A DNA stretch of 64,000 nucleotides from Eretmocerus hayati (GCA_029851415.1 CM056743.1:66680186-66744185); one strand, 5' to 3'. Shown: positions 23,675 to 35,538, counted from the first letter of the stretch. Made by a program: numbers and translations. The notes: a model not told the origin generated them from the letters alone.

Positions 23675-25480
23675 CCGTCAACCGGGGTTAGTTTGAACAC
23701 TTTTCGAAAATTTTGCTCGTAATTTCCTTATAACTTGTACGTCTTACATCAGAAGGGCATTGTATCTGGGTTCAATTGAAAGCTTATCATCTTAGCTTGC
23801 AATTGCGCCGCAGTAGAGTCCGATTAGATGTACTAGACAGAAGTTATGGGCATTTCGAAAGTGTTCAAAGTTACCCCGCCATGTTGGGGTAACTTTGAAC
23901 ACTTAAGTAACCAAACGTGAGAACCCTCAATAGCGAATAACTGTATTGCTCTCTATTTATCTCCATGATATACACTCGACGTGCTATGTTTGCACTATGG
24001 TTCAGAAGCCCATCAGTTATCAAAAATCCCAGAGAAAATATTCCAAACCTATTTTGAATTGTCTAAAGTTCGAACGAAGGCTTAATCAATGGATGAGTGA
24101 CATCCAGAAATCATCTGCATCGTGATATTTTCACTTGCGTCGAAAAATCCACTCTCGAGAAGTTCTTACCGGATCTCGAAACGTCAAATTCTCGAAAACA
24201 TTCGAAAAAGTCGAGTGGAGCGTTCTGAGAATCAAGTGATCTCCACGAGGGATCTGGAAAATAGATTTATCAAAAAATAACCATTCATTTCATACGGAGA
24301 ATAACAATTTATTCGATCAGGAGGTACCATAGAACAATGATTGCAAATTCACCAACATTTTTTGCAACAATTGAATAAGAACAAGTAAAGAGTCAGAAAA
24401 TAAGAAGAATATTGGAAGTATGAGTAGAATTATTCAACCTCTTCGTGCACGCACCTATTTCCCGTGGTTGAAAAAATTCTTTCTCGCTGAATTTTATGAA
24501 CTCTGACCTTGAAAAGTTCTGTGAGCTCCAAACTGATGGAGAAATTGATCGCTATATTGTATTTTTCACCACGTCCACGTACGTGGACACCGTGGACTCA
24601 TGGAAGGGAATCATAGATGAAATTTGACGGCGACAGTGTAATGAGTAAGAGCTAAAACGAGTATTACATAGTCTAATAACATGATATTTTCATAGTGAGA
24701 CTATTCCACACAGTCTCATCCTCATTGTCAATACATCGTAACTATATGGAAACTTAAACATGAATAATTCCCTGAAAAGTCCTAATCAAAATCGGAATCC
24801 ATAACGTGATCATGAAAGAGAGTTTACCGAGAAAAACTCTGCATTTTCTTGTACGAAACCACTCCATAAACTCAGGACGAACTGGCTCGCCCGAATTCCT
24901 CGAATGCACGGTGTACACGTATGAGGCCAAACTTTGCAAGGCTCGCAATTTTGTAAATTTCAACATTTTGCTTCAGGTATCGTAGCAATAGCTTTGTGTA
25001 CTTGAAGAGTATGTTAATATCGTACTGCTCGATTTTTAGAAATCATATTCGAGTACTAGGGTCAAGTTTCAGCTGTTCCGAAAAATTGAATTCTCCAATA
25101 CGATTAATTCGCATCAAACAGGTAGTGAAGATGAGTTTACCAAAGAATAAACTCGAGGGTATCATTGATTTTGGGCTAGAAGAGAGAGCGCCCCAAGACT
25201 TTTTGCGATATCTTGAGAGTGGAATTTACTGGCATCATCAAAAGATGTGTCCACGTGTGTGGACAAATGCGCGAAGAGGTTAAAAGTGAACGACTTTGTG
25301 ATCATTTCGGCTGATCGGGGCCTGCACACCGGGCTAAATCATTGCTCAAGCACGCCCCTAGCGGACGAAATTGGTATTGGAACCATAGGGAATCCCTACT
25401 ATACCGATCTTGAGAGTTCAAAACTTGTACCCCGAGTGTTCAGAGTTACCCCGTCTGTTCGAAGTAACCCCGGTTGACAG
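23675..25480. mobile_element. Non-autonomous TA-flanked DNA transposon (Tc1/mariner-like)
   Basis: The left end TA|CCGTCAACCGGGGTTAGTTT and right end GAAGTAACCCCGGTTGACAG|TA are inverted repeats bounded by the dinucleotide TA (23673-23674 and 25481-25482). A second copy of the inner motif, GGGGTAACTTTGAACACTT, lies at 23885, and AGTGTTCAGAGTTACCCCG at 25436, so each terminus is a compound inverted repeat. TA target duplication and 1.8 kb length fit Tc1/mariner/pogo elements. I found no frame with DDE/D motifs, so this copy needs a transposase supplied from elsewhere. Confidence 0.75.
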
Positions 25481-25612
25481 TAATTTGAGTAATGAATTTC
25501 TAAATAAAAAGTGATGACATGCCATTCGCATTCATGCTGGTTATCATTTCTTGACCCACCCAAATGCCTATCCCCAATGAGAGTCGAAAACCACACATAA
25601 TATAATGACCTT

Positions 25613-27203
25613 ATATCGACGCCTCTTACGAAGATAAACACCTTCATTCTTGTGACTGACGAAGATTAACGTTTATTCGTTGTGAATACGAAAATTAACG
25701 GATTCTCCTTAGGTCCACGAAAACTAACACTTACTCCTTAGGGACACGAAGATTAACACATTCTCGTTAAGTCCACGAAGACTAACACTTACTCCTCAGG
25801 GGCACGAAGACTAACACTTACTCCTTAGGGCCACGAAGATTAACACTTACTGCTCAACGGCCCATCTAGCACTTACTCCTGAACGGTATGAAGACTATAA
25901 CACACTTGCACACATTCTCGTTCAAAGGGACGAAGACCAAGTATTCCGTCTTAGGGCCACGAAGAAAAACACATTCTCGTTAGCGGCACAAAAATTAACG
26001 CATCGGTAGACTTCATTCATGGAGGGACGGAGACAATAAGTATTTCGTCTTAAGCCCACGAAAAGTAACACATTTTTCTCTACGCCACGAAGACTTACAC
26101 GTTCTTCTCGATGGAATGAAAAACAACACATTCTCTTTGACGTGACGATGAACGGTAAGTGTTAGCCTTCGTTCCGCTAAGAGGAATGTGTTACTTTTCG
26201 TGGGCTTAAGACAAAGTACTTGTAATCTCCGTCCCTTCAAGGATGGAGTCTACGAATGTGCTAATTTTCGTGCCGCTAAGGAGAATGTGTTACTTTTCGT
26301 GGCCTTAAGACGGGATACTTATTCGCTCAGATCACCATTATTTGGCGGCAAAAATTCCGCCTGTAGCGCTCGTGGTGGCCAAAAGACACACGAAAACACG
26401 GGGGCCAGCGACGGGGGCAGCCGCAACGAGTCGTAAATATAGGTATAGATATAGGTATAGAGCTCACGCGTCGACTGGCGTCTGCTGATGCTATCTGAAT
26501 ACTTCTCATCAGTCTAACATCATAACTCCGTCAATAGGCCAATCACTATTACTAGAGTTCCGAATAAACAGTGTCGGTGGTAAGGATTTACCATAGAAAT
26601 ATAATACCAAATTGTATCTATGGAATTTACTCGTTGCAGTGCGAGAGTCTCTCTCATATTCGCCCAACACAACAAAAGCGTGCTCAACCGTCGGCCCGGC
26701 TCCACTTCGTCGTCGCGTTGTGACTTGTTTCACACAAGTGTATTGCGTGGTCGAATGGACTCGACCTGTAATGTATCTTTTGGCGATGAAAGTGTATAAT
26801 GAGAGTGTAACGTTCGGGATAGTATGCTGAGTCTGTCATGAATTACATGTTGGTTGGAGCAATTGTATATGGTGTGATGTTTTTAGGCTCAACGTGCTTG
26901 TGTGTGTGTGTGCATGTATGTATGTGCAGCCGTGCGCGCGAGCCCCCGTTGTTTAATGCGCGACTCAGCCATAAGAGGCGCCCTAAGACAACTTGAGCGG
27001 AGCGAATAGTCTTCGTCCCTTTTTCGCAGTTTGAGAAGTAAGTGTTACTCTTCGTGGTCTTAAGCAGTAAGAGATGATCTTCGTGGCGCTGAGGCGTAAA
27101 TGTTGATCTTCGTGGCGTAAACAGTAAGTGTTAATCTTCGGCCACCGTGTTTTTCTTCGTGGGAGTTAGCGGATGTGTTTATCTTTGTAAGAGGCGTCGA
27201 TAT
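25613..27203. mobile_element. Fold-back element with ~30-bp tandem units
   Basis: The outer ends ATATCGACGCCTCTTACGAA (25613) and GTAAGAGGCGTCGATAT (ending 27203) are inverted repeats. The left arm, to about 26150, repeats CCACGAAGATTAACACTTAC every ~30 bp. From about 26150 the units appear inverted (GTGTTACTTTTCGTGG) to 26325 and again at 27000-27180. The centre (26330-27000) is unrelated unique DNA. There is no coding capacity. Arms of tandem units around a unique core are the hallmark of Foldback-type elements. Confidence 0.7.
26330..27000. other. Core of the 25.6-27.2 kb fold-back element
   Basis: Unique sequence with a GC-rich start, short GATATAGGTATA direct repeats (about 26437-26460) and a GT microsatellite at about 26899-26915. 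No recognisable gene. Confidence 0.4.
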
Positions 27204-27524
27204 GATAATGAATTTTCTCTTAAAAGTGAAAGTACTTGGCTAACCTTATTTTTGAATTTATTGAATCTTTTCATTCCCCAATTTTCTCTCTTTTACAATT
27301 CTATGCTAGCGCTTATTCACCGTAGGGGAAAATTCTTACAACCGAAATCGTGATAAATTAATGAATCAAATAAAATCTTTTGATAGTTTAATGTGAATAT
27401 GAAATTCTTGACATAATATCAATAGAATTTGAAAGAATTTTTGAGGTCATGGCAAGGTAAGTCACGTCAAACTGACGTATAGTTGGATTTTGCATAAATT
27501 ATAGCACTTTCAGACAAATGAAAG
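27204..27524. other. AT-rich spacer, nothing seen
   Basis: Flanks the BEL/Pao element. The last five bases, GAAAG (27520-27524), are its target-site duplication. Confidence 0.4.
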
Positions 27525-27842
27525 TGTTCAATTTCAAACGGATTTATTGTGTAATAGTCAGCAATTTCTGACTGTAACCAGCGATGTTGCACAAAACTGT
27601 GCCAAGCTCAAATTTGCCTACTCAGGTCCCGCGTGACCTGGATAATTCAACTTTTCGAGTATGAGCTTTCGTGGCTCGCGCCACTCTCTCGCTCATCCGA
27701 CAACCGTCGAACGGTGCACACGCATAATAATGTAGTCTCTCGCGCAATGAAAGGCATCTGTCAAAACTTCATTAAAGTTACACTAAAATCCAGATTCAAG
27801 TGTTGTGCATCTATTGGATCTACCTTCACTACTCTATGAACA
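27525..27842 (+). repeat. 5' LTR of the BEL/Pao element
   Basis: Begins TGTTCAATTTC and ends CTCTATGAACA (TG...CA). By eye about nine of 318 positions differ from the 3' LTR, roughly 97% identity, which suggests a fairly recent insertion. GGTCCTTCGAGCCGG just downstream (27849-27863) is a likely tRNA primer-binding site. Confidence 0.9.
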
Positions 27843-28239
27843 TTTATTGGTCCTTCGAGCCGGATCCACGCCTAAAAGTGCAGTTTACGTGAATCCACGG
27901 AAGTGTAATTGTGGAGTTTTGTGTGCACGGAGTATTGTTGAGTATGCCGATGCATATGCGGAGATTCGACCAATGCAGCAATACACTATCTGCTGGAGTC
28001 GTCACACCCAACAAAGTGAACTCTACGAAAACAGCAAGTAGCTGAAAACTCCACCTATATCAAGGACGTGGCACAGCTGTCATCGTGTCACATTCCAATG
28101 CAGCTGAAATTGGAGCGACAAGGAATCTCCACCAGGTCTAAACTGCTGACAATGCAAGGCCGATGAGGTCAACTATACCCATATCCAGCTCTGCGTTCAC
28201 TAAAAATGACGACGAGTGCTTCAAATGCCAAGTAAGATC

Positions 28240-30060
28240 GCTCCAATCATACCAAAATAATTCTAGCGTATCAACATATGACAACGATTTTGCCTTACAA
28301 GCAATCGTTGGATCACTTGATTAAAGAGCAATTCCTCTTGTATTGACTTCTCGAGTCACAAGCTCAGCTCTCCAGTGAGTGATTACCCTAAGCAGTTACG
28401 CTATCAAATTCTTTTGGGTCTTCGATTTCATGTTCGGATTTGAGAGTCATTACGAGTTCGTTGCTCATTATAGCAACACCCATTTCTCAAATTCACTCGG
28501 TTACTTAAGCACGAATCTTCCAAATATTCCTAGGAATAAGACAAGATACCGTGTGCACCCAACTACAAGTAAGATCGTTCTGCACGGGTCTCTAGAACTA
28601 GGTCTAAATCCATGGTGCAGACCACCCAAGGGATTGTTGTGCGATATCATTTCTGGCCCCTGTAGGATCATTTTCCAGCTAGTATAGAAATCGCCACTTG
28701 GGCCGTTCTCTAATAAAGTCCAAAGTATGTGTTTTTTCGTGACCTTTCGACCTCTTACGCTCTATAGCTCTAACGAGACGCGTTTTTTTGAAAAATGTGT
28801 GGAGACCTTTTTTGTAGATCTGAAGGAATTAACAAAGAATAAGTCCTTATCCAATCCCGTGAGACTCACCTGTTGGAGAAATTAGAGCTTTTTTCTCGAA
28901 AAATTATATTCCCCCCGCTCCCTCGGCCCACAGCTCGAAAGGACGCATTTTTTCGAAAAATAAGTACAGACCTTTCTTGTAGATCTTGGAAAATTGAGGA
29001 AGAATATGTCCTTGTCTCATCCCGTGAGACTCATTTGTTGGACATATGAGAGGTTTTTCCACCAGGGATCGTATTTCCCTCGTAATTTTCCTCTGTTTCA
29101 TAGACATAACTATAAAATAATGTGTTTTATCGGAAATTCATAGCTCATAGAGAGTTATACTATAGAAATATCGATGGAACACATTATTTTATGATTATGT
29201 TTATAAAACAGAGGAAAATTACGAGAGAAATGCGATCTCTGGTGGAAAAACCTCTCATATGTCGAACAAATGAGTCTTACGGGATGACACAAGGACATAC
29301 TCCTCCTCAATTTTTAAGATCTACAAAAAAGGTCTCTACACATTTTTTGCAGAAATGCGTTCCGTTCGAGCTGTGGACCAGGAGAGCGGGAGGAATATAA
29401 TTTTTCAAGGAAAAAGCTCTAATTTCTCCAACAGGCGAGTCTCACGGGAATGGATAAGGACATATTCTTTGTTAATTTCTTCAGATCTACAAAGAAGGTC
29501 TCTACACATTTTCCAAAAAAACGCGTCCCGTTCGAGCTGTAAAGCGTAAGAGGTCGAAAGGTCGCGAAAAACACGTTTTGTGGACTTTATTAAAAAACGG
29601 CCCAAGTGGCGATTTCTATACTAGCTGGAAAATTATCCCACAAGGGCCAGAAATGATATCGCACATTAATCCCTTGGGTGGTCTGCACCATGGATTTAGA
29701 CCTAGTTCTAGAGACCCGTGTCTGATAAAACGCCCTTCAATCTTTTGATGCGTATCCCTATGATAACAATATTGCTTCCAAGCTATTGTTGAACCACATG
29801 CGATAAGAGCAATTCTTAACGTACGGATTTTGCGAGTCACAACTGTCGCTCTTCAATTTGTGGTTACCCTACTCAAGCATTCACGCCATCAAATACATTC
29901 AACCAAGCATATGTCAAATTTGAGATCCATTTCAACTTCATTGCTCATTGCAAGCAATACCCATATCTCAAATTCAATCTCACACCCGAATTAAATCTCC
30001 TGGATTATTGGAGATCAAGTAATTCTAGCAACCCAGATTTTGGTGCAATACATTTTCCAA
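28240..30060 (+). repeat. Duplicated leader segment of the BEL/Pao element
   Basis: 28255-28580 and 29740-30060 are diverged direct repeats (AAGAGCAATTC, CGAGTCACAA, GTGGTTACCCTA or GTGATTACCCTAA, TTGCTCATT, CTCAAATTCA). The palindromic transposon at 28583-29720 sits between them. The leader therefore already had a tandem duplication before that insertion. Confidence 0.6.
28583..29720. mobile_element. Palindromic transposon, TIR CACGGGTCTCTAGAAC, TSD TCTG
   Basis: Arms of about 545 bp (28583 to ~29130 and ~29175 to 29720) are near-complete reverse complements around a ~45-bp loop. TCTG lies directly outside both ends (28579-28582, 29721-29724). A CAC start with a 4-bp target duplication fits Chapaev-type (CMC) elements, which is inference. 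It has no coding sequence. It lies inside the BEL leader and so inserted after that element did. Confidence 0.8.
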
Positions 30061-30115
30061 TTTTGCACTCCCTATAACAGTTACTTGTCCAATCACCATC
30101 ACCTCTTCAGACAAA

Positions 30116-31979
30116 ATGTCTTTAGACGACCTTGTCGTTCTGCATTTGTCGAGAGTAGACAAAATCTCCAATTCTTTCACCAATTTCAAGAAGAAAGGTA
30201 GGAGGGAAATGACTACTATACAAGTTGAACATTTGGTATCGTCGATCTTGAAGGACGGATCCGTCCTTCAAGATCGACGATACCAAATGTTCAACTTGTA
30301 TATTAACCATCAAGGACGAAATAATCTACCAAAATCACTCATGACAGGAAATGACTACTGGTGGAGCCGAAACTCGAATTTCTAAGATAGAAGAGTGGTT
30401 TACCAAGATGAAAAAAATTCGTGATAGAATAATATCTCATGAACAGTTCACATTCGAAATTGATTATATCAATGAAAAGTACTTCGCTGAGGCAGAAGAG
30501 ATCTACATAGATGCTCTCAGCGACTTCAAAGATTTTCTCATCAATAAATCACATGTGGCAGTGAGGAGTGCCAGCTCGGGTGATCAAACCACTCAAATTG
30601 TCATGTCGGAATTCGAATCGGCTCGACTAGCGCCTATAGAAATCCAACCTTTTGATGGGACATTCAATGATTGGCCAAAATTTCGTGACTTATTCACAGC
30701 AACTGTTATCAATTGCAAATCGTTCTCAAATGCAGTAAAACTCTACCATCTCAAGGCTCGTCTCAAAGGTGATGCTGCCTTGCAAATTCAAGGTATCCCT
30801 CTCGAGGGAGGAAACTTTCAACGAGCTTGGGATGAACTAAGCAAGCATTATGAGAACATTCGCCGAAGGGTCAATGACCAACTGAAAGAATTCTTCTCTG
30901 TTTCTCCCATTAAAAAAAGAACAGCCTCCGAATTGAGAAGATTGATCAATGGCACTGTCAACCCTCTCATCGTTCTCAAATCACTTGATAGAGCTACCGA
31001 TCATTGGGACGACTTGATAATTTTTATCACTGCTAGTTGTCTGGATGAAAAATCCCGAACCCTTTGGGAAACTCCCCTTGGAGAAACTTCCGAGCCTCCC
31101 ACCTTTGCAAGAATGAAAACCTTTCTCAATACAAGATTGAGCACACTCGAGTCTATAGAAAATAGTTCTCAACTAAGCATTCTTTCGAGCATCACTGATC
31201 CCAAATCAAATAAGAGCAACCAAAGTAACCAAAGGTCAAGCTCTACTCATGATCTGAAACAAGGCGCAAAAGTTCTTCATTCTTCTCAATCTGACCTGAT
31301 TCCCAAGAAAAAGAAGTGTTCATTATGCAAACAAGATCATTCTTTGCGAAACTGTGCCGCATTCAATGCAATGAGTATTGATTCTCGACGAGAATTCATT
31401 CAATCAAAGAGGTTATGTTTCAATTGCTTTGGGACTCATGATTCTAAAACCTGTAGATCTACATTCAAATGTCGATCGTGTGGAGGGGAACATCACTCCC
31501 TACTTCATTTTGACAAGCCGATTACTGCAACAGGAACCAATTATGTCCCTCGCACTCAACTTTCAGCAACATCTACACCGTTTCAACCAAGTTCTCCGTC
31601 CCATAACCATGTAGTTGCTATGAATTCTATCCCGAAAAAACCCAATACAGTACTTTTAGCTACTACCTGGGTTCAAGTTTCAAATGCCAAGGGCGGAGTA
31701 GTTTTTGCCCGTGCTCTAATTGACCGATGTGCTCAAACCTCATTTATTGCTGAATCACTATGTCAACGACTCAATCTCTATAAGAAACGTGTTTCAGTAC
31801 CAGTACAAGCCCTAGGAGGCAAACAATCGTACGCGAAAGGATTAGCTGAAGTTACAATTCACCCTGCATTTGAATCATCATTCACGGCCAGACTCCACGC
31901 TCTGGTCATCAAGGATGTCACGGGTTGTCAACCAAGGATCGGCTGCTCAACCGAATCATGGAATCACATATCAGGATAA
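30116..31979 (+). pseudogene. BEL/Pao gag and protease region
   Basis: The likely gag start is ATG 30116 (ACAAAATG context). That frame is broken by the insertion at 30218-30359 and ends at 30385, while the main gag frame resumes at ATG 30351. It contains the BEL-type Gag core (FDGTFNDWPKFRDLF, AVKLYHLKARLKGDAALQI) and two zinc-knuckle-like motifs, CSLCKQDHSLRNC (residues 323-335 of the 30351 frame) and CFNCFGTHDSKTC (356-368). A retropepsin follows, ALIDRCAQTSF, with the catalytic Asp at 458 but the DSG-type triad altered to DRC. A TAA at 31977-31979 stops the frame; the next codons are in frame with pol, so this is a point nonsense change. Confidence 0.85.
30217..30302. repeat. Perfect 86-bp palindrome inside gag insertion
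   Basis: Every base pairs across the centre GGATCC (between 30259 and 30260), out to 30217 and 30302. It lies in a 142-bp insertion (30218-30359) bounded by a 13-bp direct repeat, GGAAATGACTACT, at 30205-30217 and 30347-30359. The insertion breaks the gag frame because 142 is not a multiple of three. Confidence 0.9.
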
Positions 31980-32000
31980 CAATTAGCTGATCCACAATTC

Positions 32001-33000
32001 ATGAAAGATAACCCAATCGAACTCTTACTGAGTGCATCTGTTCATGCCTTGATTGTGGAAAATGACCTAATCAAAGGTACTCCAGATCAACCCATCGCCA
32101 CAAAAACCAAACTTGGATGGATCTTGTCAGGACCGACTGACAACAGCGACCACTTGATGTTACAACCTTCTGCTTTGCACTGCTCCGCAGATGTAGACGT
32201 GGGTGATCTGCTCCAGAAGTTCTGGACCCAAGAGGAGATGATCAGCTCGAAACCACTTCTCACTCCAGATGAACAAGCTTGTGAGGATCATTTCATGAAA
32301 ACCCATTCTAGAGGATCTGATGGGCGATACACTGTAAGGTTACCTTTACGTAATAATATTCATCCATCAAATCTGGGCGAATCATTCTACCCTACAGAAC
32401 AGCTCCTTCACAAGCTAGAGAGTGGGCTAGCAAAGGACAAGCAATTGTTCGATGCTTACCACGGTTTCCTCTCTGAGTATGAATCACTTGGTCACATGAC
32501 TCGTCTGAATATTGGCCCTGAAGACATTGATTTCTCCAATAATTTCTTTCTACCCCATCATGGAATTCTGAAAGAAAGTAGCGAGACCACGAAGTTGAGG
32601 ACCGTATTCAATGGATCTTTCCGTCCCAAATCAAATAAGTCAATCAATGATTATTTGCTCATAGGTCGTTATCTACTTCCAGAAATCACCACACTTTTGT
32701 CGAATTGGAGACTTTATCGGTACGCTTTCACTGCCGATGTTGAGAAAATGTTCCGACAAATTTGGATCCACGAAGATGATCGACATATGCAGTCTATCCT
32801 CTGGCGTGATCATCCTTCTCATCCAGTTTCAATTTTCAGACTCAATACAATAACTTACGGACTTGGAAGTGGCCCATTTCACGCCAATCGAGTACGTTTC
32901 CAACTTGCTCGAGACGAACGTATAAATTTCCCTATGGGATCCGAAGCCCTTAAAGAAGAAACCTATATGGATGACGTGGTATCACCCCATAATATTACCT
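32001..33000 (+). pseudogene. BEL/Pao pol: reverse transcriptase, C-terminally deleted
   Basis: The region is in frame with gag across the TAA at 31977. It shows the BEL linker TKLGWILSGP, the LPHHGILKESSETTKLRTVF segment, FTADVEKMFRQIWIHEDD (first catalytic Asp) and TYMDDVV (catalytic pair, 32961-32980). Directly after the YMDD motif the sequence jumps into integrase in another frame. The RT thumb, connection and RNase H, normally well over 1 kb, are missing, so the copy cannot make a working polymerase. Confidence 0.85.
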
Positions 33001-34102
33001 TACGGCCATCCCTTCACTCATCTCATAGTTCGAAAATTTCACGCGCTCACCTTGCATGGAGGTACTCAGATCACTCTCGCCTCTCTGCGCCAAGAATTTT
33101 GGATCGTGCGAGGTCGCAATGCGGTAAAAAGAACAATTTATCAATGTCCGGTTTGTGTGGGTTATCGCTCTGCAACATCACATCAAATAATGGGACAGTT
33201 ACCCGAAAGCCGTGTCCAAATCTCACGTCCTTTCTCAAAAACTGGAGTGGATTATGCTGGCCCCATATGGGTACGCACTTCACCCGGGCGCGGTCATAAA
33301 GCACGAAAGGGTTATATTGTCGTATTTGTATGTATGAGTACACGTGCCGTACATCTTAGAGTCGTCTCAGACTATTCCTCGGCAGCTTTCATAGCAGCTT
33401 CCATCAGATTCATCTCCTGGCGTGGTCATTGCTCAGACTTATACAGCGACCAAGGCACCACTTTCATAGGAGCCGCTCGCGAGCTAAAACGATTGTTTCC
33501 GAAGGCCTCAACTACCTTTAATTCAACAATCACCACTTTGTTCGGAATGATGACTAACTGGCACTTCAATCCCCCAGGAGCTCCGCATTTTGGTGGACTT
33601 TGGGAAGCAGCCGTTAAATCCGTCAAGGATCACTTCGCGTGATTGGTGAGAACAAATTGACGTTCGAGGAACTTTCCACATTCCTCCGCCAAGTAGAGGC
33701 GATTCTGAATTCTCGTCCTCTCGCCCTCTTTCAGACGAACCAAACGACATGAATCCTCTGACCCCAGCTCATTTCTTAATTCAGTCTGACTCATTCATCA
33801 TTCCAGAACCAGATTTGACTCAGGAACGGATCCCACCATTGGAGCGTTGGAGATTGATCCAGCAATTACAACAAAACTTTTGGAGACGTTGGTCTACAGA
33901 GTACCTACACGCCCTCCAGAAGCGTCACAAGCGGGCGGTGCCCACACCTGATATCAAAGTCAATGATTTGGTCTTCATTAAAGACGAACGAGTGCCCATT
34001 GCACGGTGGCCACTAGCCCGAGTGATCAAGGTGCATCCTGGAAGAGATAAGCGCACCAGAGTCGCTACCTTCCGTACCAACAGCTCTTCACGATTGATGT
34101 GA
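32971..34102 (+). pseudogene. BEL/Pao pol: integrase with frameshifts
   Basis: The integrase zinc domain (FHALTLHGG ... CPVCVGY) is followed by the catalytic core: GVDYAGPIW (Asp), LYSDQGTTF (Asp) and PHFGGLWEAAVKSVK (Glu), ending at a shift near 33639. Reading continues in a second frame (GENKLTFEELSTFL, ILNSRPL) to about 33745 and in a third from 33749 (NPLTPAHFL, RWRLIQQLQQNFWRRWSTEYL, VNDLVFIKDE) to 34102. All DDE residues are present, but two frameshifts and the upstream deletion make it non-functional. Confidence 0.85.
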
Positions 34103-34311
34103 CCAATTCATAAACTGGTTCTATTATCCAGTCAAGACAACTGATAAGGATGATGCATAATGATGAACATTCACTTTATGGATTCATATACCCATATTGT
34201 TCTATTTGGTTGTGGACTTATGTTCTTATCTCTCTCTAACTCACTATGCCTCATATTGTTATGATACATTAATGAATTCTTTTTCTGCCATGCCGAAAGA
34301 AGTGGGCGGAA

Positions 34312-34629
34312 TGTTCAATTTCAAACGAATCTATTGTGTAATAGTCAGCAATTTCTGACTGTAACCAGCGATGTCGCACAAAACTGTGCCAAGCTCAAAT
34401 TTGCCTACTCAGGTCCCGCGTGACCTGGATAATTCAACTTTTCGAGTATGAGCTTTCGTGGCTCGCGCCACTCTCTCGCTCTTTCGACAACCGTCGAACA
34501 GTGCACACGCATAATAATGTAGCCTCTCGCGCAATGAAAGGCATCTGTCAAAACTTCATTAAAGTTACACTAAAATCCAGATTCAAGTGTTGTGCATTTA
34601 TTGGATCTACCTTCACTACTTTATGAACA
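34312..34629 (+). repeat. 3' LTR of the BEL/Pao element
   Basis: Begins TGTTCAATTTC and ends CTTTATGAACA, the same length as the 5' LTR. A purine-rich stretch, GAAAGAAGTGGGCGGAA (34295-34311), directly precedes it and is the likely polypurine tract. Confidence 0.9.
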
Positions 34630-34634
34630 GAAAG

Positions 34635-35535
34635 AAAGCAAGGAATTTTGCATCCTTGCAGGCCGGATCTAGAAAAAGGTCCTAATTACCCAGGAAAATT
34701 ATCATAAAAATTCTCCAGAGCCTGGAAACGCTTTTCCACCTAATATAACGACGAAAACATGTTGTTTCACCTGCAAATTGAGTGTTTTTACCCTAGTGAC
34801 AAACATTTCTCGTCATTTTCACACGACTGATGTAAGCTTTTTGTGTCCATAGAACCGTGGAGCATAAATCGAACCACCCCCTAGCAATCAGATATCTTTC
34901 AAAACATGCCCAGGAACACTCTCAAAAAATTTGGAGACGATTGGACTTGATCGCGAGATTCAATTCCACTTTTTGTGAGGAAGAAAGGCCGAAATTGGAC
35001 CCTGTATTCGGACGAAGGGCGTAATTGCATTTTTTGAAATTGCTGAAGAGACCTCAAAATCAAATTTCATCCCCCGGCTCGGTTTGGGCTATCTCGAGAA
35101 TGTTATTTTCTTCGAAATAAGTCAGGTCAACTCGTCCAATTATGTCTGTAGCGGTTTTTGAGAGGCTATCTGGCGTCTCCCACTGGTTTCTATTCTATGC
35201 TTGAGGTCACATATTTTTCCGGGATTAGATATATCTTATGTACTAAAACACGCTCGGTCACGCTCACACTCGCCTATATGCGGTACGCATGTCTTGATCT
35301 CCAAAGCCATTCTCGTCGTCATCGAAGTGTACAGAACGATCATTACTGGGAACTATTCATAGGAGTAGAGGTATACAGGGATAGGTTCCACAAGCGAGGG
35401 CATTATGATCTTCAGCCGTGGGTTGAGAGACTTGAGGATTGGAGAAAGATGGAAAGATGCTTGAAAAATACGAGCGTGTGTATTGAGAGAGAAACAATTC
35501 GAATAAGAGATGGCTTCGACATCACACACCCTCCT
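34635..35535. other. Unassigned spacer
   Basis: A 130-codon frame at 35158-35550 has no recognised motif and ends inside the next inverted repeat. No other structure seen. Confidence 0.3.
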
Positions 35536-35538
35536 TTG

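Larger units (their letters stand above)
27525..34629 (+). mobile_element. BEL/Pao LTR retrotransposon, complete ends, defective interior
   Basis: Two 318-bp LTRs flank the element and the 5-bp GAAAG repeats directly outside both (27520-27524 and 34630-34634), proving one integration event. The order gag, protease, reverse transcriptase, integrase, with no envelope, fits BEL/Pao. The copy is inactive: a 142-bp insertion in gag, a nonsense codon between protease and RT, a deletion removing the RT C-terminus and RNase H, and frameshifts in integrase. It also carries an inserted palindromic transposon in its 5' leader. Confidence 0.9.

Noticed and set aside
25640..26330. CRISPR-like array of ~30-bp repeats
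   Set aside because: Units are directly adjacent and degenerate without unique spacers, are inverted in the second half, and lie in a eukaryotic genome.
26899..26930. GT-rich microsatellite as a regulatory element
   Set aside because: A short simple repeat with no other supporting signal.
34312..35535. Envelope gene downstream of BEL pol
   Set aside because: Integrase reaches to within ~200 bp of the 3' LTR, and no signal peptide or membrane protein frame follows; the sequence after the LTR is host-side.
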